A stretch of 64,000 bases of DNA from contig NZ_JAOTSB010000010.1 in assembly GCF_030247605.1 (NCBI RefSeq), positions 32,147-96,146 of the forward strand, read 5' to 3'. This DNA comes from Acidaminobacter sp. (lineage in GTDB: Bacteria; Bacillota; Clostridia; Peptostreptococcales; Acidaminobacteraceae). Under the pieces are notes generated by a model, which worked only from the letters and a program-made list of their open reading frames with translations, made no database searches and was not told the DNA's origin. This document shows positions 63,015-64,000 of this stretch, piece after piece. How positions within the stretch are numbered: position 1 is the stretch's first letter; every line of letters begins with the position of its first letter. The translations under genes and the position numbers were made by a program.

Positions 63015-63755
63015 CTATTTTCGCTCTATTGGATACGATGCCTTGAGCGCATTCACATGATTCATATAAACACTGGACTGCTTTCTCATGACCAATTCAC
63101 GGTGAAGATCATCTCTGACCTCTTCGAGTGACATTCTTCCCACTTCATCCCTCTCAGTCACTTCAATCAAGTGGTATCCAAATTGAGTCTGGACCGGTGC
63201 GCTCAGCTCGCCAATCGCAAGTGTAAATGCTGCCTCTTCAAACTCAGGCACCATCTGGCCCTTGCCAAACTTGCCAAGGTCGCCGCCCTGTTCTTTGGAA
63301 GGACACATGGAGTGCGCTTTTGCCGCATCAGCAAAATCTTGTCCGTTCTTTATGGAAGCCGCGATTTCCTCAGCTGATTCAAGTGACGGAACGAGGATAT
63401 GTCTCGCACGAACGCCGCCTTCTGTCTCAAATGCTTTTGGATTCTCGTTGTAGAACGCCTGAAGCTCCTCTTCGCTCACTTCAACAGCATCCAGGAGATT
63501 TCGGATGGCAAAACGCTTAAGAAGATTCGCTTTTTCGCGTTCAACCTCTTCCAGAAATGCCGGCGACTGGTCAAGCTTCTGATTCAAAGCTTCTGCATAG
63601 AACAACTCCTGGTGGATCAATTCGTCCACGAGGCGCGATTCACCTTCAGGTCCCTGAAAATTTGCGGCCTGCGGCCCTATCTGCATTTTGAGTTCTTCTA
63701 CGTCCTGACGCGTGATTTCACGTCCGGCTACGATGGCGAGTACTTGATTTTGCAT
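63015..63755 (-). CDS. cytoplasmic parvulin-type peptidyl-prolyl isomerase
   Basis: A 246-residue PPIC protein. The N-terminal SurA/PrsA-like helical part (about 1-105, ITRQDVEELKMQIGPQAANF) and the parvulin domain (about 112-205): RARHILVPS, CPSKEQGGDLGKFGKGQMVPEFEEAAF, QTQFGYHLIEVTE. There is no signal peptide or lipobox, so unlike PrsA it stays in the cytoplasm, as in several clostridial homologues. AAAGGAG precedes the ATG. Confidence 0.92.
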   Translation of the reverse strand: MQNQVLAIVAGREITRQDVEELKMQIGPQAANFQGPEGESRLVDELIHQELFYAEALNQKLDQSPAFLEEVEREKANLLKRFAIRNLLDAVEVSEEELQAFYNENPKAFETEGGVRARHILVPSLESAEEIAASIKNGQDFADAAKAHSMCPSKEQGGDLGKFGKGQMVPEFEEAAFTLAIGELSAPVQTQFGYHLIEVTERDEVGRMSLEEVRDDLHRELVMRKQSSVYMNHVNALKASYPIERK

Positions 63756-63794
63756 GATGAATCTCCTTTTCTGTAAATGAATTTGTTGTGTTGA

Positions 63795-64000
63795 CTACTT
63801 TTGGAGCATTTCCTTCAACTTGGCGAACAGGAATTCTTTGAGGGGCATGTCCTCAATTTCCGGGCCGTTTCCATCTATAACCCCTGCAATTTTGAAGAAG
63901 TTGACATAGAGATGATTCCCGGCTTTGTAAACCGTATCTATGTGACCCGGAAGAAAAACGACATCCAGCTGCTCAATAGTTTCATCAGTTTCCAGAGCTG
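63795..64000 (-). CDS. 3' end of an unidentified gene (partial)
   Basis: The last ~68 codons are inside the window, ending at the TAG (63797-63795). The visible end reads PGHIDTVYKAGNHLYVNFFKIAG, then DGNGPEIEDMPLKEFLFAKLKEMLQK. It is a soluble-looking, mixed strand/helix tail that I do not recognise. It precedes the parvulin gene by 39 nt, probably in one operon. Confidence 0.65.
   Translation of the reverse strand, partial: ALETDETIEQLDVVFLPGHIDTVYKAGNHLYVNFFKIAGVIDGNGPEIEDMPLKEFLFAKLKEMLQK

Noticed and set aside
1..64000. CRISPR arrays, tRNA/rRNA genes, prophage or complete insertion sequences
   Set aside because: No regularly spaced repeats, cloverleaf or rRNA-like sequence, integrase or transposase frames were seen on reading the window; a tRNA or CRISPR scan would settle this.

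Overview
The window is a compact, almost entirely minus-strand piece of a bacterial chromosome of roughly balanced base composition. It looks like an anaerobic, low-GC-lineage Gram-positive (Firmicutes, class Clostridia). The evidence is strong AGGAGG-type ribosome sites, frequent GTG/TTG starts, a T-box leader on the branched-chain amino-acid operon, a DinR/LexA-type SOS box on uvrBA, AddAB instead of RecBCD, an alr-mazF locus, csaB-type cell-wall pyruvylation, a class III (oxygen-sensitive) ribonucleotide reductase, a PPi-type phosphofructokinase and a selenocysteine-containing peroxiredoxin. Genus cannot be fixed from this window. No rRNA, tRNA, CRISPR array, prophage or intact insertion sequence was seen. 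Only three genes lie on the plus strand.

Layout. 1-5.7 kb: uvrB-uvrA plus a partial membrane protein, behind a consensus promoter with an SOS box. 5.7-10.9 kb: a cell-envelope operon ftsE-ftsX-M23 hydrolase-ctpA-AI-2E family permease. 11.1-15.8 kb: 5-formyl-THF cyclo-ligase (plus), a Lon-like protease and an S1-domain protein. 16-21 kb: the ilv operon (ACT subunit, ilvC, ilvD, ilvB) under a perfect -35/-10 promoter and a T-box with an isoleucine specifier. 21-28.6 kb: split transketolase, tagA/wecG-type transferase, csaB, a DUF5693-like membrane protein, an unknown exported protein, MazF-type toxin and an unknown protein upstream of it. 28.7-32 kb: alr, the bifunctional NAD(P)H-hydrate repair enzyme, acpS. 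32.2-35.2 kb: nrdD-nrdG with paired NrdR-like boxes. 35.4-38.7 kb: lrgAB and a full-length transketolase. 38.7-41.8 kb: a small alarmone-hydrolase-like HD protein (plus) and psuK-psuG for pseudouridine breakdown. 41.8-54.6 kb: cysQ-like phosphatase and the recombination genes addB-addA-sbcD-sbcC, joined by stop/start overlaps. 54.6-60 kb: DUF1461-type membrane protein coupled to the selenoprotein peroxiredoxin, PPi-phosphofructokinase, M32 carboxypeptidase, FMN alpha-hydroxy-acid dehydrogenase. 60-64 kb: SEC-C protein (plus), MscS channel, YhaM-type exonuclease, cytoplasmic parvulin, and a gene running off the right edge.

The most interesting item is the peroxiredoxin at 55400-55867. The reading frame is interrupted only by an in-frame UGA exactly where the peroxidatic cysteine belongs, and a hairpin meeting the bacterial SECIS description follows it. 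Standard gene calling would report only a 93-residue fragment. Also worth attention are three copies of a ~45-bp intergenic element with a conserved core and variable, still-pairing outer arms, a MazF-type toxin whose partner does not look like the usual ribbon-helix-helix antitoxin, and a psuK promoter with tandem operator-like repeats over the start site.
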